From Methanothrix sp. (GTDB lineage Archaea > Halobacteriota > Methanosarcinia > Methanotrichales > Methanotrichaceae), in NCBI GenBank assembly GCA_028708055.1, contig JAQVZT010000182.1:1-5727 (forward strand): a stretch of DNA of 5,727 nt. The letters are read 5' to 3'. Every line of letters begins with the position of its first letter. Position 1 is the stretch's first letter. Positions 5,561-5,727 of this stretch are shown one piece after another. A model generated the notes under the pieces. The model made no database searches. It saw only the letters and a program-made list of their open reading frames with translations, and was not told the origin of the DNA. Made by a program: the position numbers and the translations under genes.

Positions 5561-5727
5561 TCAGAGGAGTCCTACCTCTTCCACCTCTACTGATTCAACA
5601 CCAGGTACCTTTCGGACCGCATCCTCGATCTCATCGGGGCTTCTGCCACCCTTATCGTTCATTATCGTAACGACGATCAGGGCCTTCAGTCCAAAGGCTA
5701 TGGGCATCTCCTGAATGGCGTGCAACC
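5561..5727 (-). CDS. ef1b: Archaeal elongation factor 1-beta, aEF-1beta (C-terminal part, runs off right edge)
   Basis: The last 54 codons are present, ending in TGA at 5561-5563. The frame holds the family core MPIAFGLKALIVVTI, followed by a GG turn, the acidic helix DEIEDAV and the last strand GVESVEVEEVGLL. Archaeal EF-1beta is usually about 88-90 aa, so roughly the final 60% is here. It is the guanine-nucleotide exchange factor that releases GDP from EF-1alpha so that it can carry aminoacyl-tRNA to the ribosome; it is cytoplasmic. The conserved PIAFGLKAL segment and the C-terminal beta strand are intact and no frameshift is seen. The start and promoter lie outside the window. The tRNA-Ala gene follows 19 nt later on the same strand, a translation-related grouping. 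Confidence 0.93.
   Translation of the reverse strand, partial: LHAIQEMPIAFGLKALIVVTIMNDKGGRSPDEIEDAVRKVPGVESVEVEEVGLL

Noticed and set aside
1..5727. CRISPR arrays, insertion sequences, rRNA, riboswitches, integration sites
   Set aside because: No regularly spaced repeats, terminal inverted repeats with a transposase, or conserved RNA cores were seen. The tRNA has no visible partial copy nearby that would mark an attachment site.

Overview
The window looks archaeal and most likely comes from a methanogenic euryarchaeon of the Methanosarcinales, Methanothrix/Methanosaeta type. The support is the end of an archaeal elongation factor 1-beta gene at the right edge, the start of a COG2061-type ACT-domain gene at the left edge, a tRNA-Ala with no encoded CCA, TATA boxes instead of -35/-10 promoters, and surface proteins rich in Asn-X-Ser/Thr sequons. 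The domain call is firm; the genus is an inference.

Layout, left to right. Positions 1-107 (minus) hold the first codons of an ACT-domain regulatory protein that runs off the edge. Positions 108-299 are non-coding, with a T-run and a weak hairpin that could end transcription of the next operon. Positions 300-2875 (minus) hold a two-gene unit. The upstream gene (1604-2875) encodes a secreted parallel beta-helix (NosD-like) protein. It is joined by a TAATG stop/start overlap to the downstream gene (300-1604), which encodes a membrane-anchored exoprotein with beta-sandwich-like ectodomains and three C-terminal membrane helices. This unit is clearly more A+T-rich than everything to its right. Positions 2876-3170 are a regulatory gap with promoter elements, several perfect palindromes and possible small or decayed reading frames.

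Positions 3171-4696 (minus) hold a probable two-gene operon of ordinary base composition: a COG2129-like metallophosphoesterase (4010-4696) followed by a YkgJ-type CxxCxxCC metal-chelating protein that starts with TTG (3171-3959). A 57-bp divergent promoter region separates the phosphoesterase from a plus-strand gene (4754-5350) for a small secreted protein with an Ig-like domain. After a convergent intergenic region come tRNA-Ala(CGC) (5470-5541, minus) and, 19 nt upstream of it, the 3' end of the aEF-1beta gene (5561-5727, minus).

Functional reading: the right end is translation housekeeping (EF-1beta, tRNA-Ala) and the middle is a small conserved-hypothetical enzyme operon. The A+T-rich pair looks like a lineage-specific cell-surface module, in which one protein is secreted and the other is tethered to the membrane and could hold it or act with it. 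There is no CRISPR array, transposase, rRNA or phage gene in the window. The most novel material is the surface pair and the palindrome-rich gap in front of it; nothing here proves a new biological system.
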